Notes under the pieces: model-generated | Told to the model about the DNA's origin: nothing | Seen by the model: the letters and a program-made list of their open reading frames with translations, nothing else | The model's database searches: none | Shown: positions 43,134 through 51,167 of the stretch, piece after piece | Layout of the letters: every line of letters starts with the position of its first letter | Numbering within the stretch: the stretch's first letter is position 1 | Translations under genes and position numbers: made by a program | Origin: IDS-8 sp964607425 | GTDB taxonomy: Bacteria > Pseudomonadota > Gammaproteobacteria > Steroidobacterales > Woeseiaceae | Reading direction: 5' to 3' | Length of the DNA: 64,000 nucleotides | NCBI GenBank assembly: GCA_964607425.1 | Contig: CAZSKQ010000006.1 | Coordinates: 10,270 to 74,269, forward strand

Positions 43134-43463
43134 CTACGATTTTGGCATCCATGATTCGCATCGCCCTCCGCTGCTGACCTGCCCGGGCAGCAATTCGCAA
43201 GAGCCACAGTCGCTACCAGCGGCTGTGAAGTACTCGCATCCGCCGCATACCTCCTGCGGAAAGGGCGATACATTCTTGTAGCCGAGCGACACCCTCATGC
43301 TTTGTTCGCCGCTGCTGAGCTGGCCCGGGGCGTTGCACGTATCCACCTCGGCGACCGATTCCTCCGGCCCGCCGCACGCGCCGAGTCCCAAAAGCGCCGC
43401 GCCTCCAAGCGATACCTGCATTCCCTGCCGCAGAACGGCGCGTCGAGTGATTTTCCTGGCCAT
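43134..43463 (-). CDS. HiPIP-type iron-sulfur protein 2 with Tat/lipoprotein signal
   Basis: The 109-residue product opens with a twin-arginine region (ITRRAVLRQG) and a lipobox-like LGLGAC (Cys30). The cluster cysteines follow the HiPIP order: VCGGCEYF supplies two, CGSCELLPG the third and GGRCESW the fourth; the spacing between the second and third is shorter than in HiPIP 1. An extra cysteine lies in DTCNAPGQ. It should carry one 4Fe-4S cluster in the periplasm. It is the first gene of the minus-strand redox block, so it probably transfers electrons with the cytochrome. Confidence 0.8.
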   Translation of the reverse strand: MARKITRRAVLRQGMQVSLGGAALLGLGACGGPEESVAEVDTCNAPGQLSSGEQSMRVSLGYKNVSPFPQEVCGGCEYFTAAGSDCGSCELLPGQVSSGGRCESWMPKS

Positions 43464-43573
43464 CTAGTCTTCCCCCAGCATACTCACGCCAATGCATTTT
43501 GCATTGACAGGCTCGATTGTACACATTTTCCCGCAGCCGGCCTCGATTCGCTGGCACCTCCCTCTACGCTGAC

Positions 43574-43579
43574 ATTATA
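43574..43579 (-). promoter_or_regulatory. TATAAT -10 candidate for the redox block
   Basis: On the minus strand a perfect TATAAT lies about 110 bases upstream of the HiPIP 2 start codon. The -35 at 17 bases upstream is poor (GGTATG), as for activator-dependent promoters. It is the best promoter candidate for the block that starts with HiPIP 2. Confidence 0.4.
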
Positions 43580-43690
43580 AGATCGTACAGGCAGGCCATA
43601 CCGCGTTTTCATATTGTGAGACCTGAAATGCCGCCGCCGCCCCATCGAGTATGCTCCCCGGTCCCTGCCGTAAAAAGCGGAGGATAAGCA

Positions 43691-44488
43691 GTGGAAAAGC
43701 TCGACGTCACGATTGCGCAGACGGAACTGCATTGGCACGATGCAGAACGCAACCTTGCTCTTTTTACGCGCCTGCTGGCGACGCTGGAGCAGCCGACCGA
43801 CCTCATCGTGCTGCCGGAAATGTTTACTTCGGGCTTCACTATGCAGCCAGAAGGCAATGCGCAGAAGATGGACGGCAGCGCGATCCGCTGGATGGCCGAC
43901 ACGGCCGCCGCGACGCAGGCCGCGATTTGCGGCAGCCTGATAATCGAAGAGGACGGCCGTTACTACAATCGCTTCGTGTTGATGCGGCCGGACGGCCGGC
44001 ACGAGCACTACGACAAACGGCACCTGTTCCGGCTCGCCGGAGAGCACCAGTCCTACAACGCGGGCGCCGCGTCCCCCACATTCGTCCTGAATGGCTGGCG
44101 CATCCGGCCGACGGTTTGTTACGACCTGCGATTCCCCGTCTGGAGCAGGAACCGGGGCGACTACGACCTGCTCGTCAACGCCGCCAACTGGCCGGCGTCC
44201 CGCCAGCAGGCGTGGGACACGCTGATCCGCGCCCGGGCAATCGAAAATCTTTCCTATGTCGCCGCCGTCAACCGGGTCGGGCAGGATGGCAATGACATCG
44301 ATTACAAGGGCGGCAGCGCCATTGTCGACTTCCTGGGCAATTGCCTCGCCTGTCCCGGCGAGCGTCCGGGCCTCGCGCACGCGTCGCTATGCCCTGACGA
44401 ACTTGCCGCGTTCCGGGAGAAGTTCCCGTTCCATGCAGACGCTGACGACTTCGTGATCGAACAGGGAGCGGAGCCGACGCCGGCCTGA
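43691..44488 (+). CDS. nitrilase-superfamily omega-amidase (YafV-like)
   Basis: The GTG at 43691 has GGAGGAT eight bases upstream. The catalytic triad is visible: Glu43 in LPEMF, Lys109 in YDKRHLF and Cys143 in PTVCYDLRF. Length (265) and the YDLRFPVW, NWPASRQQAWDTLIRARAIEN motifs match YafV/omega-amidase, which hydrolyses 2-oxoglutaramate or 2-oxosuccinamate as repair enzymes. It is cytoplasmic and appears to be a single gene between two oppositely oriented redox blocks. Confidence 0.9.
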   Translation: MEKLDVTIAQTELHWHDAERNLALFTRLLATLEQPTDLIVLPEMFTSGFTMQPEGNAQKMDGSAIRWMADTAAATQAAICGSLIIEEDGRYYNRFVLMRPDGRHEHYDKRHLFRLAGEHQSYNAGAASPTFVLNGWRIRPTVCYDLRFPVWSRNRGDYDLLVNAANWPASRQQAWDTLIRARAIENLSYVAAVNRVGQDGNDIDYKGGSAIVDFLGNCLACPGERPGLAHASLCPDELAAFREKFPFHADADDFVIEQGAEPTPA

Positions 44489-44590
44489 AGAATTTCCCGG
44501 TTGCGCCACGTTTCATCATGTGATTACGGCGCCTGACTTTGTCAAGACTCCCGTTATTATCATTCGGAATCCTGCGATTCATCCGGGGGG

Positions 44591-46996
44591 GTGAACGTGA
44601 TACCCGAAGAGCCGAACGGGAGTGCAGGCCCGGCTGCACTCTTAACGATAATAAGCGGTCTTCTCCTGGCCGCATCGTCGGCCCTGGCCCTGGAGCCGAA
44701 CCAGGTCGTACAGGGCATTTGCACTGCTTGCCATAATCAATTCACGCTCCAGGCCGGCCTGAACCTCCAGGATTTCGACGCGTCACAGCCCTGGGAGCAT
44801 CCCGCCGTAGCCGAGAAGATGATCCGGAAGCTGCGAACCGGGCAGATGCCGCCGCGTGAAATGCCGCGTAACGAAGGAGACATCCGGCAATTGATCGAGA
44901 CGCTGGAGAGCGGTCTCGATCGAGCGGCCAGGCAGCGCGCGCGTGCGGGATCCCGCCCCTTCCAGCGCGTCAACCGCGCCGAGTACGAACGGTTCATCGA
45001 AGATTTACTGGGCCTGCAGGTCGATGCATCCGAATGGCTGCCGCCCGACCAGATCAGCGCGAGCTTCGACAACATCGCCGACGTGCAAGGCATCTCGGCG
45101 ACCCTCATGACGGCTTACCTGACCGCGGCCAGCGATATCGCCCGCCTGGCGGTCGGCCAGGAAAACGCACCGGCGCTCACGAAGAGCTACTCGAACACGC
45201 CGGCAATCTCGCAGCATGAATGGGAACACGCCGAAGGCGCGCCCTACGGCACGCGTGGGGGCATCAGCGTGCTGCACAACTTCCCGGCCGACGGCAACTA
45301 CGAGTTTTCGATGCGTTTCATGTCCGGCTGGGGCGAGCGCTTCCACGATATCGACGTTTCGATCGACGGCGAGCGCGTCGCCCTGGTCAAGTACGGTGGC
45401 GACATCGACTACCAGGGCCGCAAGGATTTCCCGGTAGAGACGCGGCCGATTTTCATCCGCGCGGGCGTGCACCGGCTCACAGCCGCATTCATCCGCCAGA
45501 TGGACGGGCCGTACGAAGACCTGTTGAAGCCGAATGTGCGCTCGCTTACCGGTACCGAGACGAGCTACGGCACGACTTCCCCGCCGCACCTGATGCACCT
45601 GACCGTGGCGGGCCCGTACGATCCGGTAGGCGTTTCTGAATCGGAGGTCCGCAATCGCATCTTCACGTGCCGGCCGACAGCGCCGGACGAGGAAATCTCC
45701 TGCGCCCGCGAAATCGTCGGGCGGCTGGCAGCAAAAGCCTACGGCCGGGCGTTGCAAAAGACTCAGCTCGAGGAGTTGATGGCTTTCTACCGGATGGGTG
45801 CCGAGGACGGCGGCTTCGAAATTGGCATCCGCACCGCGCTGGAAGCGATACTCACCAGCCCGGATTTCCTGTTCCGGATCGAGCGCCAGCCGAAGAGCGT
45901 CGAACCGGGCGACACCTACATGCTCGCCGATATCGACCTCGCGACGCGGCTTTCGCTGTTCCTGTGGGGCACGAACCCGGATCCGGAGCTGCTGGAACTC
46001 GCGCGCAAAGGCAAGCTGTCGCGCACGCGGACACTGCGCGACCAGGCCCTGAGAATGCTGGACGACCCGCGGTCGATCGCGCTGGCGGAACGTTTCGCAT
46101 CGATGTGGCTGCGGCTGCAGGACCTCGAGCAGCTGGAGCCCGACGAGTACTGGTTCCCGAACTACAGCAAGCAGCTCATGGAATCCATGCGCCGCGAAAC
46201 CCAGCTCCTGTTCCACCACCTGGTGCAGGAAGACCGGAGCATGCTCGAGCTCTACAGCGCCGACTACAGCTTCCTGAACGAGCGGCTGGCCCGGCACTAC
46301 GGCGTGCCGGGCGTTACCGGGGACGCGTTCCGCCAGGTAAGTTATCCCGGGGACCAGCGCGTCGGTATTCTCGGCCACGGCAGCATACTGGCGCAGACCT
46401 CGCTGGGTAACCGCACATCGCCGGTGCTGCGCGGCAAGTGGGTCGTCGAGGTGCTGCTCGGCACCCCGCCCCCGCCCCCGCCCCCGGGCGTCCCCGACCT
46501 GGAGGAGACGGCAGGCGTGCAGGATGGCGAAGTGCTGACCACGCGCCGCCGCATGGAAATCCACCGCGCGAACCCCGTGTGCGCGGCTTGCCACGTGATC
46601 ATGGACCCGATCGGGCTGGCACTCGACAACTTCAGCGTGACGGGGCAATGGCGGATTCGGGAGAACGGCGTACCGCTCGACACCCACGCCACGTTCTATG
46701 ACGGCACGCCGATCTCGACGCCGTCCGACCTGTCGCAGGCGTTGCTCAAGCGCCCGATACCGCTGGTACGGGAATTCACGGCAAACCTGATGGCATTCGC
46801 GATCGGCCGGCGGGTCGAGTACTACGACATGCCGACAGTGCGGGCAATCGTGGATGACGCCGCCGGTGAGTACTGGCCGATGCGGTCGCTCATCATGGGC
46901 GTCATCCTGAGCGATGCCTTTCGCAAGAAAGATGCCCCGGCTCCGGATGAGCTGGTCACCGCGGTGCCGACGGAAACCGTCGATACCGCCCGCTGA
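44591..46996 (+). CDS. DUF1587/1592/1588/1585 cytochrome-type protein (copy B)
   Basis: The GTG at 44591 lies directly on a G-run; GTG 44597 has better spacing and may be the true start. A signal peptide ends near SSALA. The N-terminal part has a haem site CTACH (about 44-48), followed by a DUF1587 region (FQRVNRAEYERFIEDLLGLQ), a galactose-binding-like insert (about 200-340), then DUF1595/1592 (SYGTTSPPHLMHLTVAGPYD onward, LTSPDFLFRIERQ), DUF1588 and DUF1585 with the second haem site CAACH (664-668, CAACHVIMDPIG). At 801 residues it is the long form, close to planctomycete PSD1-type proteins. It is followed 34 bases later by DUF1552 copy B. Confidence 0.88.
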   Translation: MNVIPEEPNGSAGPAALLTIISGLLLAASSALALEPNQVVQGICTACHNQFTLQAGLNLQDFDASQPWEHPAVAEKMIRKLRTGQMPPREMPRNEGDIRQLIETLESGLDRAARQRARAGSRPFQRVNRAEYERFIEDLLGLQVDASEWLPPDQISASFDNIADVQGISATLMTAYLTAASDIARLAVGQENAPALTKSYSNTPAISQHEWEHAEGAPYGTRGGISVLHNFPADGNYEFSMRFMSGWGERFHDIDVSIDGERVALVKYGGDIDYQGRKDFPVETRPIFIRAGVHRLTAAFIRQMDGPYEDLLKPNVRSLTGTETSYGTTSPPHLMHLTVAGPYDPVGVSESEVRNRIFTCRPTAPDEEISCAREIVGRLAAKAYGRALQKTQLEELMAFYRMGAEDGGFEIGIRTALEAILTSPDFLFRIERQPKSVEPGDTYMLADIDLATRLSLFLWGTNPDPELLELARKGKLSRTRTLRDQALRMLDDPRSIALAERFASMWLRLQDLEQLEPDEYWFPNYSKQLMESMRRETQLLFHHLVQEDRSMLELYSADYSFLNERLARHYGVPGVTGDAFRQVSYPGDQRVGILGHGSILAQTSLGNRTSPVLRGKWVVEVLLGTPPPPPPPGVPDLEETAGVQDGEVLTTRRRMEIHRANPVCAACHVIMDPIGLALDNFSVTGQWRIRENGVPLDTHATFYDGTPISTPSDLSQALLKRPIPLVREFTANLMAFAIGRRVEYYDMPTVRAIVDDAAGEYWPMRSLIMGVILSDAFRKKDAPAPDELVTAVPTETVDTAR

Positions 46997-47030
46997 ATGA
47001 AGCACATCAAGTAGCGCAGGAGAAGAAAAC

Positions 47031-48401
47031 ATGCATTTCGTGACAGGCAAGAAGATTCCCCGGCGCACATTTCTCCGGGGAGCGGGTGCAACCATTGCAC
47101 TGCCGCTCCTCGATGCCATGCTGCCCGCCTTCGCCGCCTCGGGCAGCGGCGGCCGCACGCGGCTCATCTGCATCGAGGAAGTGCACGGACTGCCTGGCTG
47201 CACCGAATTGGGTGTGGAGCGGGGCCTGTTCGCGCCTCTGACGACCGGGCGCGGTTACGAGCTGGTCGAGGAGAACACGCTCAAATCGCTCGAGCCCTGG
47301 CGCGACTATTTCACCATCGTCAGCAATACCGACTGCCGCATGGCGGATCCGGCCGCGCCCAGCGAAGTAGGCGCCGACCATTTTCGTTCGTCGGCCGTGT
47401 TCCTGACCCAGGCACATCCGAAGCAGACGCAGGCTTCCGATATTCATTGCGGAACCTCGCTGGACCAGTTGCACGCGCATAAATTCGGGCAGGAGACCAT
47501 GCTGCCGTCTCTGCAGCTCTGCATCGAGCCGACCGATAAAGGCGGTGGCTGCGGTTACAACTATTCCTGCGCCTATACCGACTCCATCAGCTGGGCTTCG
47601 CCGACGCAGCCGCTGCCGATGATCCGCAATCCGCGCACCGCGTTCGACCTGCTGTTCGGGGCGGGCGGCACCGCCGAGGAACGCGCCGTACGGCGCCGCA
47701 CCCACGGCAGCATCCTGGACTGGGTCACGGAGAAGGTGCGCGGCATGCAGGCGGAACTCGGCCCGGCGGACCGCCACCGCGTCGAGAGCTACCTCGAGAG
47801 CGTGCGCGAGATCGAACGCCGGATCCAGCTGGTCGAGACCTCCAATGCCGGCGCCGGAGCTCGCGAGCTGCCGGGTGCGCCGGCCGGCGTGCCGGATTCT
47901 TTTTCGGAGCATATGCGCCTCATGTTCGACCTGCAGGTGCTCGCTTTCGAAAACGACATGACCCGGGTGATCTCCTTCAAGACCGGCCGCGATGCCTCCA
48001 ACCGGACCTTCCCGGAAAGCGGCTCCGACAAGGGCTTCCATCCCTCGTCGCATCACGGGGAGAGTGAAGAGGGCATTCTCGAATTCAACAAAATCAGCAA
48101 ATACCGCGTTTCGCAGCTGGGATATTTCCTCGATCGGCTGCAAGCGACCGAGGATGGCGGCAGCAGCCTGCTGGACCAGTCGCTGATCATATGGGGCTCG
48201 CCGATGGGCAATGCGAACGTGCATAACCACCGCCGCTGCCCGCTCGTGGTCTTCGGCGGCGCCAACGGGGCGCATCGCGGCGGCACGCACGTGAAAGCGC
48301 CGGACGGTACGCCGATGGCCAATGCCATGCTGACGTTGTTGAACCGGCTCGGTCATGAGCTCGAGAGTTTCGGCGACAGCACCGGCGAGCTCACCATCTG
48401 A
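47031..48401 (+). CDS. DUF1552 protein, Tat-exported (copy B)
   Basis: An AGGAG Shine-Dalgarno precedes the ATG. The Tat motif PRRTFLRG (about 10-17) is followed by a hydrophobic stretch and AFAASG. The 456 residues carry DUF1552 blocks including GKKIPRRTFLRGAGATIALP, EENTLKSLEPWRDYFTIVSN, HRVESYLESVREIERRIQ, AFENDMTRVISFKTGRDAS, SSHHGE and LIIWGSPMGNANVHNHRRCP. It follows DUF1592 copy B, the conserved pair. Similarity to copy A is clear in layout but the two are well diverged. The activity is unknown. Confidence 0.87.
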   Translation: MHFVTGKKIPRRTFLRGAGATIALPLLDAMLPAFAASGSGGRTRLICIEEVHGLPGCTELGVERGLFAPLTTGRGYELVEENTLKSLEPWRDYFTIVSNTDCRMADPAAPSEVGADHFRSSAVFLTQAHPKQTQASDIHCGTSLDQLHAHKFGQETMLPSLQLCIEPTDKGGGCGYNYSCAYTDSISWASPTQPLPMIRNPRTAFDLLFGAGGTAEERAVRRRTHGSILDWVTEKVRGMQAELGPADRHRVESYLESVREIERRIQLVETSNAGAGARELPGAPAGVPDSFSEHMRLMFDLQVLAFENDMTRVISFKTGRDASNRTFPESGSDKGFHPSSHHGESEEGILEFNKISKYRVSQLGYFLDRLQATEDGGSSLLDQSLIIWGSPMGNANVHNHRRCPLVVFGGANGAHRGGTHVKAPDGTPMANAMLTLLNRLGHELESFGDSTGELTI

Positions 48402-48421
48402 ACGCACCCAGGTCGACGCCG

Positions 48422-50320
48422 ATGAGAATGTACGCCACCCTGCTGATGGCCGGTTTTTTTGCCCTGTCCGGCGTTACGGTCTCGCAAGCCGCCGCGGTCA
48501 CACCGATCGTGGACAGCGCGAAGTCGGGGGATACCGAGACGCTGCGCACCCTCCTGCGCAACGGCGGTGACGCCGACGAGGTGCAGGCGGACGGCCGCAG
48601 CGCCCTGCATTTCGCGGCCGACGAAGGCAACCTGGAGCTCGTCCGGATGCTCATCCACGCCGGGGCGAACGTCGACGTCGGCACGCGCATTGGTGCCTAT
48701 ACACCCTTGCACATGGCGAGCCGGAACGGTCACGCGGAAGTCATGCGCGCACTGCTCGCGGCGGGCGCGAACCTGCGCGCCGCAACCACCAACTCGGGCG
48801 TGCTGCCGCTCCACCTGGCGGCGGCGTCGGACAATCCGGAGGCAGTACGCGTGCTCATCGAAGCCGGTGCGGACGTAAATGCCCGCGAGGGCTCCTGGCA
48901 GCAGACGCCGCTCGTGTTCGCGGCCGCCGGCAACCGGGTCGACAATATTCGCCTGCTGCTCGCGGCCGGCGCCGACTTGTCGTTGACGTCCGCCGTCGTG
49001 GACGTGGTAGCGCAGGAGAAAGGGGACAAGGCGGCCGACAAGCGCATCGTGCAGGTGCTTGCGAACTTCAAGGAATTGGCCGGCGGCGGCCCGGACTGGC
49101 AGCCCGAGCCGGCACAGGTGCAGGCAGCGATCGAGCTCGGGCGCGACATCCAGCGCAACTGGCCGAACGTGCCCGACCCGGACTGCGATCCGCGGGAGCA
49201 AAGCAGCGACGAGGACGAAGCAAGACCCGCGCGGCCGCTACCGGCACATTGCGTTGCCGCCGAGGGCGGTGCCGCAGCGGAGGCCGCGGTGGCGGAGGAA
49301 CCGGAGCCCAGGCGGCCCAGCTACGGCGAGCTGGTCGGCGGCTGGGGCGGACTGACGCCGCTGCTGCACGCCGTGCGGCAGGGTCACGAAGAGGCAGCGC
49401 TCGCGCTGCTCGAAGCCGGCGCCGACATCAACCAGCCGTCGGTGGGCGATCACACCACGCCGCTCTTGATGGCGGCGCTGAACGGCCAGTTCGATCTTGC
49501 AATGGTGCTCCTGGCGCACGGCGCGGACCCGAACATCGCCAGCATCGCCGGGACCGCACCCCTGTTCGCGACACTCGAACGGCAATGGGCGCCATGGGCT
49601 CACTACGCCCATCCCGTCGACTACCAACGGCAGCAAACGACCCACCTGGAGCTGATGGCGGCGCTGCTCGAGGCCGGTGCGGACCCGAACGCAAGGCTTG
49701 CAAAGCATCTCTGGTACTCCGAGTACACGACCATGGTATTCGTGCCGGCGGGCCTGCACTACGACGGCGCCACGCCCTTCTGGCGCGCGGCGCAGGCGCT
49801 GGACGTGGCAGCGATGAAATTGCTCAGGGCCCATGGCGCCGATCCTTCGATCGCGACGCGCAAGGTGCCCACGCGGAAGCGGCGCGGCGCCATGCCGGGC
49901 GAGCAGGAGGAAGATCATTCCGGCCTGCCGGAAGTACCGGTCGGCGGACCGTGGATCTATCCGGTACACGCCGCGGCGGGCGCGGGCTACGGCCAGTACT
50001 TCATGGCCCACGCCCACCGGCACGTGCCCGGCAACTGGCTGAACGCCGTCAGGTACCTCGTCGAGGAATGCGGCGCCGACGTGAATGCGCGCGACGGCAA
50101 CGGCTACACACCCCTGCACCATGCCGCCTCCCGCGGCGACAACGAGCTGATCCAGTACCTGCTCGGCAAGGGCGCCGACGTGATGGCCGTGAGCCGCTCC
50201 GGCCAGACCACCGCGGACATGGCGAACGGACCGACGCAACGGGTGGCACCATTCCCGGACACCATCGCGCTGCTGGTCGAGCTGGGCGCTATCAACAACC
50301 ACAACTGCGTCTCCTGCTGA
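48422..50320 (+). CDS. exported ankyrin-repeat protein, 632 aa
   Basis: A signal peptide (about 1-23, ending SQAAA) is followed by about five ankyrin repeats at 29-185 (GRSALHFAADEGNLELVRML, YTPLHMASRNGHAEVMRALL, VLPLHLAAASDNPEAVRVLI), an acidic linker (about 215-295), further repeats at about 305-480 and 515-610, and a C-terminal pair of cysteines (NHNCVSC). Ankyrins here should be periplasmic protein-binding surfaces. The gene follows DUF1552 copy B by 20 bases, so a partner role with DUF1592/1552 is likely. It is not an effector by any sequence sign. The end lies just before the repeat nest. Confidence 0.85.
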   Translation: MRMYATLLMAGFFALSGVTVSQAAAVTPIVDSAKSGDTETLRTLLRNGGDADEVQADGRSALHFAADEGNLELVRMLIHAGANVDVGTRIGAYTPLHMASRNGHAEVMRALLAAGANLRAATTNSGVLPLHLAAASDNPEAVRVLIEAGADVNAREGSWQQTPLVFAAAGNRVDNIRLLLAAGADLSLTSAVVDVVAQEKGDKAADKRIVQVLANFKELAGGGPDWQPEPAQVQAAIELGRDIQRNWPNVPDPDCDPREQSSDEDEARPARPLPAHCVAAEGGAAAEAAVAEEPEPRRPSYGELVGGWGGLTPLLHAVRQGHEEAALALLEAGADINQPSVGDHTTPLLMAALNGQFDLAMVLLAHGADPNIASIAGTAPLFATLERQWAPWAHYAHPVDYQRQQTTHLELMAALLEAGADPNARLAKHLWYSEYTTMVFVPAGLHYDGATPFWRAAQALDVAAMKLLRAHGADPSIATRKVPTRKRRGAMPGEQEEDHSGLPEVPVGGPWIYPVHAAAGAGYGQYFMAHAHRHVPGNWLNAVRYLVEECGADVNARDGNGYTPLHHAASRGDNELIQYLLGKGADVMAVSRSGQTTADMANGPTQRVAPFPDTIALLVELGAINNHNCVSC

Positions 50321-50450
50321 CCGGGGTCTGAAACCGCGCCGCCCAATTGGGGGACGGCGCGCGCACTGCTCCGTCGCTGGGGGAAATCTCTACAGCGTTC
50401 CTGGCACGGACAGGGGTGACTGCTCCGTCGCTGAGGGGAAGCGCTGGGGC

Positions 50451-50561
50451 GGATCCCGGGCATCAGCGGGGGGTCCCTGGCGGAATGGCTCCCTACGGGC
50501 CCTGCGGGCCCTTCGGTCCGCTTTATTTCCGCCAGGGACCCCCCGCTGACACCCGGAATCC
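50451..50561 (-). repeat. hairpin element 1 (111 bp)
   Basis: 35-base arms at 50451-50485 and 50527-50561 pair with three mismatches (the inner 23 bp perfectly). They enclose a 41-base core containing GGGCCCTGCGGGCCC, which is the reverse complement of the core in the two later elements. The arm sequence is different from theirs except for the inner GGAA/TTCC. Confidence 0.8.
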
Positions 50562-50601
50562 TCGTGCTTCGTGCGTCGGAGGTGCCCCTTCGTTTGCGAA
50601 C

Positions 50602-50800
50602 GTTCAACCGACCGCAGGCGCTTTCGATTCCGCCACGGACGGCAGGGGGCGGAGCCGTGACCGGGGGGTGCCCTTTGTGGAAATAAAGCGGACCGGAGGG
50701 CCCGCAGGGCCCGGAGGGAGCCATTCCTCAAAGGGCACCCCCCGGTTGCGGCTCCGCCGGGCTTCGGCGCAATGCCCACCCCGGTTGCGGCTCCGCCTGG
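50602..50800. repeat. about 200-bp direct repeat, copy 1
   Basis: This segment, starting at TTCAACC, recurs almost unchanged at 50969-51167 (367 bases downstream). It includes hairpin element 2 and the first 39-bp units. Confidence 0.75.
50647..50758 (+). repeat. hairpin element 2 (112 bp)
   Basis: 35-base arms at 50647-50681 and 50724-50758 pair with three mismatches. The core has one extra C compared with the other copies. The right arm runs into the 39-bp tandem repeat. Confidence 0.8.
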
Positions 50801-50850
50801 CCTCGGCGCAATGCCCACCCCGGTTGCGGCTCCGCCCGGCCTCGGTGAGG
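50741..50850 (+). repeat. 39-bp tandem repeat, array 1 (about 2.8 copies)
   Basis: The unit starts CCGGTTGCGGCTCCGCC and contains CTCGGCGCAATGCCC. Copies begin at 50742, 50781 and 50820, a period of exactly 39 bases, and the last is cut short and diverges after the CTCGG. Confidence 0.8.
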
Positions 50851-50861
50851 CGGCGGGTGCC

Positions 50862-50930
50862 ATGGGAACGCGCATTGCGCGCGGTGCCCGGACAAGGACA
50901 GGTGGCATCGCGCGCACGGCGCGCTCCTAC
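50862..50930. repeat. REP-like doublet inside the repeat nest
   Basis: Left arm 50862-50888 and right arm 50904-50930 (27 bases each) repeat the doublet seen at 3947-4014, including GGCATCGCGCGC and GCGCGCTCCTAC, with about seven mismatches between arms. It separates the two hairpin-tandem units. Confidence 0.6.
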
Positions 50931-50968
50931 GCGGGTAACCGAACGTTTCGGCTACTGCCGATGAAGGT

Positions 50969-51167
50969 TTCAACCCACCGCAGGCGCTTTCGATTCCGCC
51001 ACGGACGGCAGGGGGCGGAGCCGTGACCGGGGGGTGCCCTTTGTGGAAATAAAGCGGACCGGAGGGCCCGCAGGGCCCGGAGGGAGCCATTCCACAAAGG
51101 GCACCCCCCGGTTGCGGCTCCGCCGGGCCTCGGCGCAATGCCCACCCCGGTTGCGGCTCCGCCCGGC
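50969..51167. repeat. about 200-bp direct repeat, copy 2
   Basis: This is the second copy of the segment at 50602-50800, with only a few substitutions and one one-base indel. It ends close to the assembly gap. Confidence 0.75.
51014..51124 (+). repeat. hairpin element 3 (111 bp)
   Basis: Arms at 51014-51048 and 51090-51124 are 35 bases long; the inner 20 bp are perfect. The 41-base core at 51049-51089 matches element 1 in reverse and element 2 directly. The right arm again runs into the 39-bp unit. Confidence 0.8.

Noticed and set aside
48422..50320. Ankyrin protein as a host-directed effector
   Set aside because: It has an ordinary Sec-type signal peptide and lies in an operon with redox-type proteins; no secretion-system genes are nearby.
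50451..51124. Hairpins as integron attC sites or a CRISPR array
   Set aside because: No integrase, cassette genes or attC core sites; the repeats are inverted with shared cores, not direct repeats separated by unique spacers.
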